From NCBI RefSeq assembly GCF_001427905.1, contig NZ_LMEF01000003.1, positions 62,001 through 126,000 of the forward strand: a DNA stretch of 64,000 nucleotides, in the 5' to 3' direction. Within the stretch, counting starts at the first letter, position 1. The number at the start of each line of letters is the position of its first letter. Source of the stretch: Flavobacterium sp. Root420. Lineage in GTDB: Bacteria; Bacteroidota; Bacteroidia; Flavobacteriales; Flavobacteriaceae. A program made the translations under genes and the position numbers. Positions 1 to 8,901 of this stretch are shown piece by piece. The notes beneath the pieces are model-generated. The model was not told where the DNA came from. It ran no database searches and saw only the letters and a program-made list of their open reading frames with translations.

Positions 1-132
1 GTCAATGACAAATGGAGCTTGCAAACAATTGATGTCAAAAAAGTTTCAGGTATTCACGATTTGTATTTTGTTTTTAAAGGAAAATCCAAAACTGACATTC
101 TGTATTTTGATTATTGGAAATTCTTAAAATAA
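1..132 (+). CDS. C-terminal end of a CBM6-type carbohydrate-active protein (partial)
   Basis: Only the last 43 codons lie in the window. The frame is open from base 1 to a TAA at 130-132. The visible peptide contains SGIHDLYFVFKG and ends FDYWKFLK. This is the usual last strand pattern of family 6 carbohydrate-binding modules, which in Bacteroidota often close GH43 or other hemicellulase proteins. A similar ending (IYFVFNG...FDEWKFIN) closes the GH43 protein encoded at 14785-16317. The catalytic part lies left of the window and cannot be named. A strong hairpin follows directly, so this is the last gene of its transcript. It suggests that carbohydrate-degrading genes continue to the left. Confidence 0.6.
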   Translation, partial: VNDKWSLQTIDVKKVSGIHDLYFVFKGKSKTDILYFDYWKFLK

Positions 133-157
133 TTTTTCATAAAAAAAAAGCAAAGCT

Positions 158-201
158 GTTGAGGCTTAAAAAATCTAAATCAGGATTTTTTAAGCCTCAA
201 C
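158..201 (+). terminator. Perfect 18-bp stem hairpin after the CBM6 gene
   Basis: Arms at 158-175 and 184-201 pair perfectly over 18 bp around an 8-nt loop. The stem has a GAGGC core flanked by A/T runs and is followed by a short T run (204-207). It lies 26 bp after the stop codon of the upstream gene and separates that gene from the PUL1 promoter region. Confidence 0.75.
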
Positions 202-826
202 CGTTTTAAAGAGTACTGTATTCTAACCAAAAATGTGGGTTGAAATTGGGCATTGGTTTAGGATCTATCCAACCTCATTAAGTTAAGCTTTTTGAGCAAT
301 ACTTTTTCTCAAAGAGACGAAGTTTAACTTTGCGATTTTGCGCCTTTGCGAGAGATTTATTCACTTATATATCATATCGCGAAAAATTACCACTACAACT
401 AATCTAATAGCAAATAAGAATATCACTTGTTTGTAATAATCTACAATTCTTTTAATTGTTCTTTCTTCAAAAATCTAATGATGCTGTGTTCACGTCAGAG
501 GAGCATCAATTGTAAACTTAATGTTAAAAACAGATCTGAGTCTGGATTTATATTAGAAATCCCTTCCTTGTAGAAATGATAATTTATTATGATATAAAAT
601 ATGAAAATACAATTAATAAAGTCATTTTTTTATTACAAATATAATAATTGCAACAATTGATACCGTTTTTTGATACAAAATGAACCGTCGTGTAGGATTG
701 TATTATTGTTAATTTGTTCCCAATAGATCGAAAATGTATCAAATGAAATTGTGATGCCATCATTTCTGTCTAATACATTTTTATTTGAAAAAAACCACTT
801 GACTAACTAACTAAAACCACTTAATT
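202..826 (+). promoter_or_regulatory. Control region upstream of PUL1 SusC
   Basis: This long gene-free stretch presumably carries the PUL1 promoter. TTGATAC occurs at 657-663 and again at 670-676 (13-bp pitch), and the inverted form TGTATCAA at 735-742. This arrangement could bind a dimeric regulator. A near match to the Bacteroidota -7 element TAnnTTTG (TACATTTT) lies at 774-781. At 329-350 there are three closely spaced TTTGCG units, a short repeat type that I associate with Flavobacterium intergenic DNA. A 7-bp inverted repeat lies at 479-485/502-508. No convincing gene is present. The operator and promoter assignments are inference. Confidence 0.4.
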
Positions 827-3800
827 ATGAATGAAAAACATGTAATTCAACGCTTTGTAAAAGCAAAGAAACTCTTTAAAAAATATGCAGTACTGGTTCT
901 GCTTTGTTCTTTTGGCATGGCATCAGCTCAAAATTCTAATGTAAAAATTACAGGTACTGTAGTAGATGAGGCAGAGGGCAAACCCATTTATGGTGTCAAT
1001 GTAAATCTTAAAGGAGTTAAAACCGGCGTATCTACCGATTTGGACGGTTCATTTTCAATTAATACCAGAATCGGAGAAACACTTGTTATAAGTTATCTGG
1101 GCTATGTAAGCCGTGAGGTAAAAGTTACAGGCAGCCAATTGAAGATTAGCCTTAAAGAAGACCGAAAAGCTCTTGATGAGGTGGTCGTAATTGGGTATGG
1201 AAAGGCAAAAAGGAAAGATCTAACCGGAGCAATATCTTCGATATCAGGAGAAGACCTTATGAAAACACGTCCCACAACAATTGACCAGGCTTTGCAGGGT
1301 AAAGTTGCCGGGGTAGTTGTGCAGCAAACTTCCGGTCAACCGGGAGGAGGAGTTAATATACAAATACGAGGTTTGTCTTCTTTTGGTGGCAGCTCTCCCT
1401 TATATGTAATTGATGGCGTTATAATTGGTCAAAGTTATGGTGGAGCTAATGGTACAAACCCATTATCTACAATCAACCCTTCGGACATTCAATCTATAGA
1501 TGTATTAAAAGATGCATCAGCAACAGCAATTTATGGTTCGCAGGCAACTAACGGTGTAATTGTTATTACTACTAAAAGAGGTCGAGAAGGAGCTCCAAAA
1601 ATCACTTACGAATTTTCAACCGGATATCAGGAGCTGATTAAGCAATATCCCACTATGAATTTAAGAGAATATGCCAAGTTTATTAACGACAGGGCTGCTG
1701 TTTGGGGTTTTGATGAAAGAGCGGAATTTGCTAATCCACAGTATTTAGGTGCGGGTACGAACTGGCAGGATGAATTATTCAGAAAAGCTCCCGTAGTAAG
1801 CCACAACCTAACTTTAAGCGGTGGTAATGATAAAACGCAGTATTTATTGTCAGGATCTTTATTTAATCAGGAAGGTATAGCACTGGGATCTGAGTTTACA
1901 AGGGCTTCGGTACGATTAAATTTAGACAACAAAACTACTGACTGGTTAAAAATAGGAACTAGTATACAGTTAACTCATATTGATGAGAATGTAAATTCGA
2001 CAGGTTCAAATGTTATTGCAGAAGCATTAAGTCAAACACCAGATATTCCTGTAAGAAATCCTGATGGTAGTTTTGCTGGAGAAGAAAGCAGTGAAGGATG
2101 GATTAACAAACGTGTAAATCCGTACGCTCTTGCACTTACGAATGTCAATACTCCCAAAAGAAATCAGATGTTTGGTAATTTTTATGCTGATATAGCATTT
2201 ACAAAGGATTTATCATTTAGAAATGAAGTTTCAGGGAATTTTTCATTTAGAACAGAAGACAGATTCAACCCGACTTACAAATTTGGGTTAGCAGAGAGAT
2301 TAGTAAATGATGCCTTTTATTCTTATAGCCAGGATTATTTTACCACTTTTAGAAGTTTCTTGACTTATGCTAAAGTGTTTAAAAGCAAATATAATGTTAA
2401 CATACTTGGAGGACATGAGGCACAGTTGTTTCAGTTTGAAAATGTTTCTGCAGCAAGAAAAAATTTCATTTCAAATAGTGTTACTAACATAGGCAGCGGA
2501 GATCCGGCAACAGCAACCAACGATGGGACTCGCGGAGAGAATGCACAGGAATCTTTTTTCGGACGTGTTAATTTTATTTATGATGACAAATATTTGTTTA
2601 CTGTAAATGCGCGTGCAGATGGTTCTTCAAAATTTGCACCAGAAAATCGCTGGGTAACCACTTATTCAGGAGCATTTGCCTGGAAGTTAAATAATGAGAA
2701 ATTTTTAAAAGGCTCAAAAAATATCAATGAATTAAAGCTTAGAGTAGGTTATGGTTCGACTAATAATCAAAATGTTAGGGACAATGCTTATATAACTACA
2801 TTGAGAACAACTTCAACTGCTTTGGCGGGTAATGCACAAATTATCAATAATTTAGGAAACCGTGAAGTTTCATGGGAAAAAACAGAATATAGTAATGCCG
2901 GAATCGATGCATCACTTTTTGGCTGGAGACTTAATCTATCAGTTGATGTTTATAATCGTCTGACAGATGGACTATTGCTACAACTTCCCTTACCATTGTA
3001 TTCCGGAACAATTGGTGGGTCAGGAATAATTAATCCTCCATATGTAAATGTTGGGGTCGTTAGAAACAGAGGTATAGATCTTCATTTGAGTTCAAGAAAT
3101 ATAATTGGAAACGGAGATGAATTTAACTGGACTACTGATTTCACATTATCACATAATCAAAATAAGGTATTAAAATTAAATACAGACGGAGCTTCACTAC
3201 TTGGAAAATATGCGGGTAATGAGGTAGTTGCTGAAACCAGAGTTGGTGGATCTATTGGTGACTTTTATGGTTATAAGATAGATGGTGTATTTGCAACTGC
3301 AAAGGATTTTGAAACACATGCTTTGCCTACAGATACAAATGGGGCAGTTTTACCAATTACGCCTAACCCGGGAGGGGTATGGTACGGAGACATGAAGTTT
3401 AAAGACTTAAATGGTGATGGTGTAATTACAGAAAAGGACAGAACCTATTTAGGCTCTCCTATTCCGGATTATCAATTTGGCCTTGGTAATACCTTTACCT
3501 ATAAAGGTTTTGATCTGAATATTTTCTTTAGTGCTACTTTGGGTAATGAAGTAATAAATGGATTAAGAATTAACGGAGAAAATCCTTCGACACAATTTGG
3601 TTTCCTAAAATCATTAAATGATCACGCAGAGTTGGCTTTAATTGATCCAAATGGTTCGGCCTCAGATGTCAATAACATATATGTTACCAATCCAAACACT
3701 ACGATTGTAGGGCTTAAAAATAACGATAGTAACAGAAATCATCGTTTCTCTGACAAGTACGTGGAGAACGGATCTTTCCTAAGATGTAAAAACATGACTA

Positions 3801-4015
3801 TGGGTTATACGATGCCAAGTGACTGGATGAAAAAAATACACATTAGTTCTCTACGTGTATATGTTAATGTCAGTAATCCTTTTGTTATTACAAATTATAA
3901 AGGAATGGATCCGGAAGTGGGTTCATGGAATCCGTTAGAGGCAGGAATCGATTATGGCTTTTATCCACAAGCAAGAACATTTACTTTGGGAGTTAATATT
4001 GGATTAACTAAATAA
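827..4015 (+). CDS. SusC-like TonB-dependent outer-membrane glycan importer (PUL1)
   Basis: The 1062-aa protein imports oligosaccharides across the outer membrane together with the SusD lipoprotein encoded next to it. After a signal peptide ending near ASAQ (about residue 35) comes a carboxypeptidase-regulatory-like domain (about 40-115). The TonB-box-like segment DEVVVIGYGKAKRKDLTGA follows, then a plug domain with LYVIDGVI and DVLKDASATAIYGSQATNG, then the beta-barrel ending in an aromatic-rich strand. The length is normal for SusC proteins. The SusD gene starts 26 bp downstream. The pair marks the head of the operon. Substrate cannot be read from the sequence; the downstream enzymes suggest xyloglucan-like oligosaccharides. 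Confidence 0.95.
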   Translation: MNEKHVIQRFVKAKKLFKKYAVLVLLCSFGMASAQNSNVKITGTVVDEAEGKPIYGVNVNLKGVKTGVSTDLDGSFSINTRIGETLVISYLGYVSREVKVTGSQLKISLKEDRKALDEVVVIGYGKAKRKDLTGAISSISGEDLMKTRPTTIDQALQGKVAGVVVQQTSGQPGGGVNIQIRGLSSFGGSSPLYVIDGVIIGQSYGGANGTNPLSTINPSDIQSIDVLKDASATAIYGSQATNGVIVITTKRGREGAPKITYEFSTGYQELIKQYPTMNLREYAKFINDRAAVWGFDERAEFANPQYLGAGTNWQDELFRKAPVVSHNLTLSGGNDKTQYLLSGSLFNQEGIALGSEFTRASVRLNLDNKTTDWLKIGTSIQLTHIDENVNSTGSNVIAEALSQTPDIPVRNPDGSFAGEESSEGWINKRVNPYALALTNVNTPKRNQMFGNFYADIAFTKDLSFRNEVSGNFSFRTEDRFNPTYKFGLAERLVNDAFYSYSQDYFTTFRSFLTYAKVFKSKYNVNILGGHEAQLFQFENVSAARKNFISNSVTNIGSGDPATATNDGTRGENAQESFFGRVNFIYDDKYLFTVNARADGSSKFAPENRWVTTYSGAFAWKLNNEKFLKGSKNINELKLRVGYGSTNNQNVRDNAYITTLRTTSTALAGNAQIINNLGNREVSWEKTEYSNAGIDASLFGWRLNLSVDVYNRLTDGLLLQLPLPLYSGTIGGSGIINPPYVNVGVVRNRGIDLHLSSRNIIGNGDEFNWTTDFTLSHNQNKVLKLNTDGASLLGKYAGNEVVAETRVGGSIGDFYGYKIDGVFATAKDFETHALPTDTNGAVLPITPNPGGVWYGDMKFKDLNGDGVITEKDRTYLGSPIPDYQFGLGNTFTYKGFDLNIFFSATLGNEVINGLRINGENPSTQFGFLKSLNDHAELALIDPNGSASDVNNIYVTNPNTTIVGLKNNDSNRNHRFSDKYVENGSFLRCKNMTMGYTMPSDWMKKIHISSLRVYVNVSNPFVITNYKGMDPEVGSWNPLEAGIDYGFYPQARTFTLGVNIGLTK

Positions 4016-4041
4016 AAATTAAACTTAATAGACAGATAGAT

Positions 4042-5622
4042 ATGAAGTCAATTTATAAAATAACAGTTTCAACCCTTTTGGGATTACTGGTTTTGACTGG
4101 TTGCCAGGATGATTTTCTGGATCGCCCTGCTCAGTCGGAGATAAGCACTGAAAATTTTTATCAGACAAAACAAGAAATCAGGTTAGCTACGGCGTCACTT
4201 TATAGCAGAGTATGGGCACAATGGAATAATCTTGCATACATTCCACTAGGAGATATATTAAGCGGAAATCTTGTAATACCGTGGCAAGGTGCAGATCTGG
4301 TACAGCTTAATACTTTTACGCTTTCAGGATCTAACCAACGTTTAACAGACGGTTGGACAGGACTATATACTATAGTGGCACACTGTAATGGTACAATTAA
4401 GGGTATCAGTGAAAATACGCCGGCAACAGTTTCTGCCGCAGATAAAAATGCCGGACTAGCTGAAGCAAGATTTATACGTGCCATGGCATACTATCATCTT
4501 GTAATGTTATGGGGAGAAATACCTATAATTGAAGATAATACGAAGTTGATAAAATCACCTTTGATAAATAAAAACAGAACAGCAGATGTATACCGATTTA
4601 TTACTGAAGATTTAACATTTGCTGTCGAGAATCTTCCTGCAACTGATAGTAAAGGAAGAGTTACCAGCTGGTCAGCAAAAGGAATGTTAAGTAAGGTGTA
4701 TTTAACAATGTCCGGATTAGGACAGCTGGGAGGTACGCGTAATCAGGACTATTTAAACAAGGCAAAACTATATGCAAAAGATGTAATCGAAAACAGTGGT
4801 TTAGATTTACTTCCAAGTTATCCGGATCTTTTTAAAACACAATTCAATGATAATCCGGAATCATTATTTGCACTACAATGGTCTGTTACAAGTGGCTGGA
4901 TGGAAGGTAATCAATTACTGACATACTCACCGAGTAAAGATATTAATCCTCAAAAAGATGGAGCGTGGGGAGCTCCGTCACCTAGTTATGATCTGTATTT
5001 GGCTTATCCAACGCAGGATTCTATAAGACGTAAAGCGACTTTTATGCTAAATGGAGACCATTATCCCGAATTGAACGCTGCTGGTGGTGGTTACACCGCC
5101 ACGACTCCAGGTATGAAGAAACATATTATTGGAAATGAGGCAGATAACAATTCTCCTGCAATGACATTTTTAGGGTCTATACAGCATAATTCATTATTAA
5201 GATTAGCAGATGTTTATTTAGTATATGCTGAGGCTATCCTTGGTAATAATGCAACTACAAGCGATGTTAATGCCTTATTGTATTTTAATAAAGTAAGAAC
5301 AAGAGCAGGTGTTGAGCCGGTAACAGTGCTTAATACAGATGTTATCATGAATGAGAGAAGGCTTGAATTTGCCTGTGAAGGACAATATTGGTTTGATCTG
5401 GTAAGACTTTCTTATTACAATCCTCAAAAAGCAGTTGGTCTTCTTAGTAATCAGCAAAGAGTCCGATTTGAATACGATAGTGCTACTGAAGTAGCTAAGC
5501 CTACTGATCCTCTTGGACCTATTTCTCCTGCTAACTTCGCGACTTTTACTTTGCAGTTACCTGCAGTAGAAGTGATTGCTAATCCTAAATTGAACGAACC
5601 ATCAGTACCTTATTATGAATAG
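4042..5622 (+). CDS. SusD-like surface glycan-binding lipoprotein (PUL1)
   Basis: The 526-aa lipoprotein caps the SusC transporter and binds oligosaccharides at the cell surface. The signal peptide ends in LTGC with lipidated Cys21. The following QDDFLDRP is both the classic SusD start and an acidic export signal typical for surface lipoproteins in Flavobacteriia. TPR-like helices with AEARFIRAMAYYHLV are in the N-terminal half. The conserved C-terminal segment NERRLEFACEGQYWFDLVR is present. The gene lies 26 bp after SusC, and the next gene follows by 19 bp, so they are cotranscribed. Confidence 0.95.
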   Translation: MKSIYKITVSTLLGLLVLTGCQDDFLDRPAQSEISTENFYQTKQEIRLATASLYSRVWAQWNNLAYIPLGDILSGNLVIPWQGADLVQLNTFTLSGSNQRLTDGWTGLYTIVAHCNGTIKGISENTPATVSAADKNAGLAEARFIRAMAYYHLVMLWGEIPIIEDNTKLIKSPLINKNRTADVYRFITEDLTFAVENLPATDSKGRVTSWSAKGMLSKVYLTMSGLGQLGGTRNQDYLNKAKLYAKDVIENSGLDLLPSYPDLFKTQFNDNPESLFALQWSVTSGWMEGNQLLTYSPSKDINPQKDGAWGAPSPSYDLYLAYPTQDSIRRKATFMLNGDHYPELNAAGGGYTATTPGMKKHIIGNEADNNSPAMTFLGSIQHNSLLRLADVYLVYAEAILGNNATTSDVNALLYFNKVRTRAGVEPVTVLNTDVIMNERRLEFACEGQYWFDLVRLSYYNPQKAVGLLSNQQRVRFEYDSATEVAKPTDPLGPISPANFATFTLQLPAVEVIANPKLNEPSVPYYE

Positions 5623-5641
5623 TGATAAAAAAAATATAGAT

Positions 5642-7144
5642 ATGAAAAAATTATTAATTAACCGTGCTGCCCATTTATTTTTTTTAAGCATGATTCTGAT
5701 TGTTACAATTTTAACCTCTTGTAATAATGATGATGATTCAAATGGTGCTCCAGTTATTACAGCAGTAAGGAATTATGCACCTGCTCCTAATGATACATTA
5801 CTGACAAGTATTGTTCCTGGACAATGGATTGTAATTCATGGAAAAAATCTAAAAGAAGCCACGCAGATAAGTTTTAATGGCAGTCCTGCTGATTTCGATG
5901 CTGCATTGTTTTCAGATGAAACAGCTGTTCTGCAGATTCCTTCATCATTGCCTTTTAATAATCTTGATCCTAATGTTGTTAATACTATACAATATGTTAC
6001 CAATACCGGAACAACTACTTTTAGATTTAATGTAAATGCGCCGCCGGCTACCATCACAGGTAATTCGATGAATGCTGCTACTATGGTAGGTGATTCGGTT
6101 TATGTGTATGGTACCAATTTATTTTTGATTGAAAAATTAACTATAGCAGGTAAGGAAATTTCGCCACTTGCAAAAGCAGACGATGGTAGTTCTGTAGGAT
6201 TTGTGCTTCCAAAAATTGATGCACCAATGCCTTGGGCCGGAGAAATTGTTGCTGCATCTGGTATTTATAAATTTAATGTTTTAATTGTTCCCGAAATTTT
6301 TGCTGTTTCGAATGCAAATCCTACACAGGGCGATTCAATCCACATATATGGTAAAAATTTGAATGGTATTTCAAACTTTAAATTTGGTGGTGTTGCTATT
6401 ACTAATTTTAAAGAAGCTGCTGATGGCACATCGGTTAAGTTTTTGGCTCCCAATATGGACTTTCCTAGTGGACCAGTGACCATTGTTAATTCTTATGGAA
6501 CGGCTACTACTGCCTATAGTATAAATACTCAAAAAGAACTTTGGTTAGGTCTTTTAGCCAATTTTGAGTGGGGTGATTATTTTGGTTATGATTGGTGGGG
6601 AGATATTACATTAGCTAGTAATGTAGGCGATTTTAATGGTTTGATGGGAACAAATAGCAGTCAATATGTGTATTTTGATTCTCCTGCTTTAGATGCCGGT
6701 GCCAGTAAGTACGCCCCATTAGGAAATTCTAATACGGGTAATAAATGGATGCCTGTGGCAAATCTTTCAGATCCTGTTGAAAACTGGGCTATTCAGTTTG
6801 AAATAAGTGTGGCTCGCCCATGGAATGGTGGTACCCTTTATTTTAAAACAGCATTTGCAGATGAAAGTTATGTAGCACGTTATGAGCCATGGAAAATTCC
6901 TGGTTCTAATAAAACTGTCGCCTATAAAACAGCGGGCTGGCAAACCGTAACTATTCCTTTATCTGAATTTAGAACAAAAAACATCAATTTAGGTGATGGT
7001 GATCCGGTTCCTAGTTTAGTTAAATTACTTGGGCCAACTGGTGCGGGTAAATATAATATTACCCTTAAAAATTTCACTACTTCAAAAACAGCAACAGGTT
7101 TTTATGGTGCTATTGACAATATTAGGGTTGTGAAAATCAAATAA
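5642..7144 (+). CDS. TIG/IPT-domain surface glycan-binding lipoprotein (SGBP, PUL1)
   Basis: A 500-aa lipoprotein with lipidated Cys27 (TILTSC) followed by NNDDD. I take the ATG at 5642 rather than the one at 5615, because it directly precedes the KKLLINR signal peptide and avoids overlap with SusD. The architecture is several Ig-like IPT/TIG repeats (about residues 35-300, with repeated GDSVYVYGTNL / GDSIHIYGKNL motifs), followed by a roughly 200-residue C-terminal domain rich in aromatic residues (FEWGDYFGYDWWGD). This resembles SGBP-B proteins of xyloglucan and other glucan PULs, where the last domain binds glycan. It has no catalytic motif. Its place right after SusCD supports the role. 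Confidence 0.82.
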   Translation: MKKLLINRAAHLFFLSMILIVTILTSCNNDDDSNGAPVITAVRNYAPAPNDTLLTSIVPGQWIVIHGKNLKEATQISFNGSPADFDAALFSDETAVLQIPSSLPFNNLDPNVVNTIQYVTNTGTTTFRFNVNAPPATITGNSMNAATMVGDSVYVYGTNLFLIEKLTIAGKEISPLAKADDGSSVGFVLPKIDAPMPWAGEIVAASGIYKFNVLIVPEIFAVSNANPTQGDSIHIYGKNLNGISNFKFGGVAITNFKEAADGTSVKFLAPNMDFPSGPVTIVNSYGTATTAYSINTQKELWLGLLANFEWGDYFGYDWWGDITLASNVGDFNGLMGTNSSQYVYFDSPALDAGASKYAPLGNSNTGNKWMPVANLSDPVENWAIQFEISVARPWNGGTLYFKTAFADESYVARYEPWKIPGSNKTVAYKTAGWQTVTIPLSEFRTKNINLGDGDPVPSLVKLLGPTGAGKYNITLKNFTTSKTATGFYGAIDNIRVVKIK

Positions 7145-7184
7145 TCAAAATCTTTTAATTTAATAATGATTAATGGTATAAAAA

Positions 7185-7221
7185 AAGACCTGCAGAAAAG
7201 TTTAACTTTTCTACAGGTCTT
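7185..7221 (+). repeat. Hairpin between SGBP and the first GH5 gene
   Basis: Arms at 7185-7202 and 7204-7221 form an 18-bp stem with one C-A mismatch. It is not followed by a T run, so it does not look like a simple terminator. It may partly terminate, process or stabilise the PUL1 transcript between the binding-protein genes and the enzyme genes. Confidence 0.55.
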
Positions 7222-7261
7222 AATAAAAGTTTATTAATTCTAAAAAAATAAAAAATAAAAA

Positions 7262-8728
7262 ATGAAACATAAACATTTTTATAAAATTGTACTGCTGCTG
7301 ATCATTACCGTATTTTCGGTCTCCTGTTCAAAAAATGATGACGAAGCTCCGCAATTAACGGTTTCAGCAAAAACGGTTTCTTTTGAATCAGCTGGAGGTA
7401 CATCAGAAGATATAACCATTGAAGCAAACAGTTCATGGAGTGTTAGCAATTCGGCAGCATCCTGGCTGCAATTAACCAACGCTAGTGGTGGTAGTGGAGC
7501 TACTGCAACAAAATTTACAGTTTTAAGTAATGAAACCGGATTTGCCCGCTCCGTGGTACTAACTATTGAAGCAGCTAATGGTCAGGCGCGAAGAATTACG
7601 ATTATGCAAAAAGGCAGTTTATATCCAACCTATAATTTATCGCCAAAAGCTCCTGATGGAACAGGAATGACCAGTACAGCTATGCAATTATCTGCAAAAA
7701 TGCATCTGGGAATAAATTTTGGTAATACCATGGAAGCACCAACCGAAGCTGAGTGGGTCAATAGTAAAATTACCTTATCGTATGTGAAATTTATAAAAGA
7801 ATCAGGCTTCAATTCTGTAAGGATTCCATGTGGCTGGGTTTGGACACATTTAAGCGATCCGGCAAAAGCAAAAATTGACCCAGCGTGGCTTAATCGCGTG
7901 AAAGAAGTAGTGGGATGGTGTGTGGAAAATGATATGTATGTGGTACTCAATGCTCATGCGGATAATGGCTGGCTTGATAATAACATCACTAAGGCAAAGC
8001 AAGAGTCCATTAATGCAATGCAAAAGGCGATTTGGGAACAGATTGCCACAACCATGCGTGATTTTGATGAGCACCTTATTTTTGCCGGTGCAAATGAACC
8101 TCCGGCTGAAAATGCCGAACAAATGGCCATACTTAATGGTTACTACGAAACATTCATCAAGGCAGTTCGCGCTACCGGAGGTAAAAACAGTTACAGGGTA
8201 TTGGTTGTGCAGGGTCCCAGAACTGATGCTGCTCTAACTTTTGATCTGATGAATACGATGCCAACAGACAACATTCCTAACAAATTGATGGTTGAGGTAC
8301 ATAACTACACGCCTTCTTTATTTACGATAGTAACGGATGCAGATGTAAGCTGGGGTAAGATGATTTATTACTGGGGAGCCGGGAATCATTCTACTATTGA
8401 GCCGGACCGTAACGCCACCTTTGGAGAAGAGGATGTGATAAATTCTGAATTCCAAAAGATGAAACAAAAGTTTGTTGATAAAGGTATCCCGGTAATACTG
8501 GGTGAGTATGCAACCTGGAGAAGAACTCCCGATCTGAACAAGCCTGTTCCTCTGGATATGGAGAAGCACAACAAGTCTGTGGATTATTGGTCCTATTATG
8601 TAACGAAACAGGCTAAAGCGAATGGTATTGTGCCATTTTGGTGGGAGATCGGTTTTATGTTAGACAGAGCTAATAATAAGGTAAAAGACCAGGCTATGTT
8701 AGATGCCATTATTGCAGGAGGTAAGTAA
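7262..8728 (+). CDS. BACON-GH5 endoglucanase lipoprotein, copy A (GH5_4-like)
   Basis: A 488-aa surface endo-beta-glucanase candidate. The leader MKHKHFYKIVLLLI runs to lipidated Cys22 and is followed by SKNDDE, which matches a flavobacterial surface-export signal. A BACON domain spans about residues 30-120. The GH5 TIM barrel starts near MHLGINFGNTMEA. The acid/base is Glu279 in GANEP and the nucleophile is Glu415 in ILGEYAT. The layout is that of BACON-GH5_4 xyloglucanases at the cell surface, though GH5 also includes mannanases and cellulases. It is a tandem duplicate of the next gene, including the intergenic DNA behind it. Both catalytic glutamates are present. Confidence 0.85.
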   Translation: MKHKHFYKIVLLLIITVFSVSCSKNDDEAPQLTVSAKTVSFESAGGTSEDITIEANSSWSVSNSAASWLQLTNASGGSGATATKFTVLSNETGFARSVVLTIEAANGQARRITIMQKGSLYPTYNLSPKAPDGTGMTSTAMQLSAKMHLGINFGNTMEAPTEAEWVNSKITLSYVKFIKESGFNSVRIPCGWVWTHLSDPAKAKIDPAWLNRVKEVVGWCVENDMYVVLNAHADNGWLDNNITKAKQESINAMQKAIWEQIATTMRDFDEHLIFAGANEPPAENAEQMAILNGYYETFIKAVRATGGKNSYRVLVVQGPRTDAALTFDLMNTMPTDNIPNKLMVEVHNYTPSLFTIVTDADVSWGKMIYYWGAGNHSTIEPDRNATFGEEDVINSEFQKMKQKFVDKGIPVILGEYATWRRTPDLNKPVPLDMEKHNKSVDYWSYYVTKQAKANGIVPFWWEIGFMLDRANNKVKDQAMLDAIIAGGK

Positions 8729-8901
8729 AAGTAAGATTATAACTAAATAAAAATCAGTTTTGCAGGATATCGTATGGTAGCATTAAACAAGGACTGAATT
8801 TAAAAAATCTGTGACTTTTAGGAGTCACAGATTTACTTATAAAGAATTCTTAATGAAACAATTGATTTAAAATTTATTGATTTCTAAAAAAACAACAAAA
8901 A
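8729..8901 (+). repeat. Duplicated intergenic block, first copy, with hairpin
   Basis: This spacer is nearly identical to 10375-10549, with scattered substitutions and small indels. It includes a perfect 12-bp stem (8805-8816 / 8823-8834, loop TTTAGG) that has no T run behind it. Both copies end in an A-rich ribosome-site region in front of a gene starting with the same leader peptide. It is part of a segmental tandem duplication of roughly 1.6 kb. Confidence 0.8.

Noticed and set aside
7850..8122. Minus-strand frames inside the GH5 genes
   Set aside because: Similar antisense frames recur in all three GH5 paralogues because the coding strand is conserved. They are shadows of the real genes.
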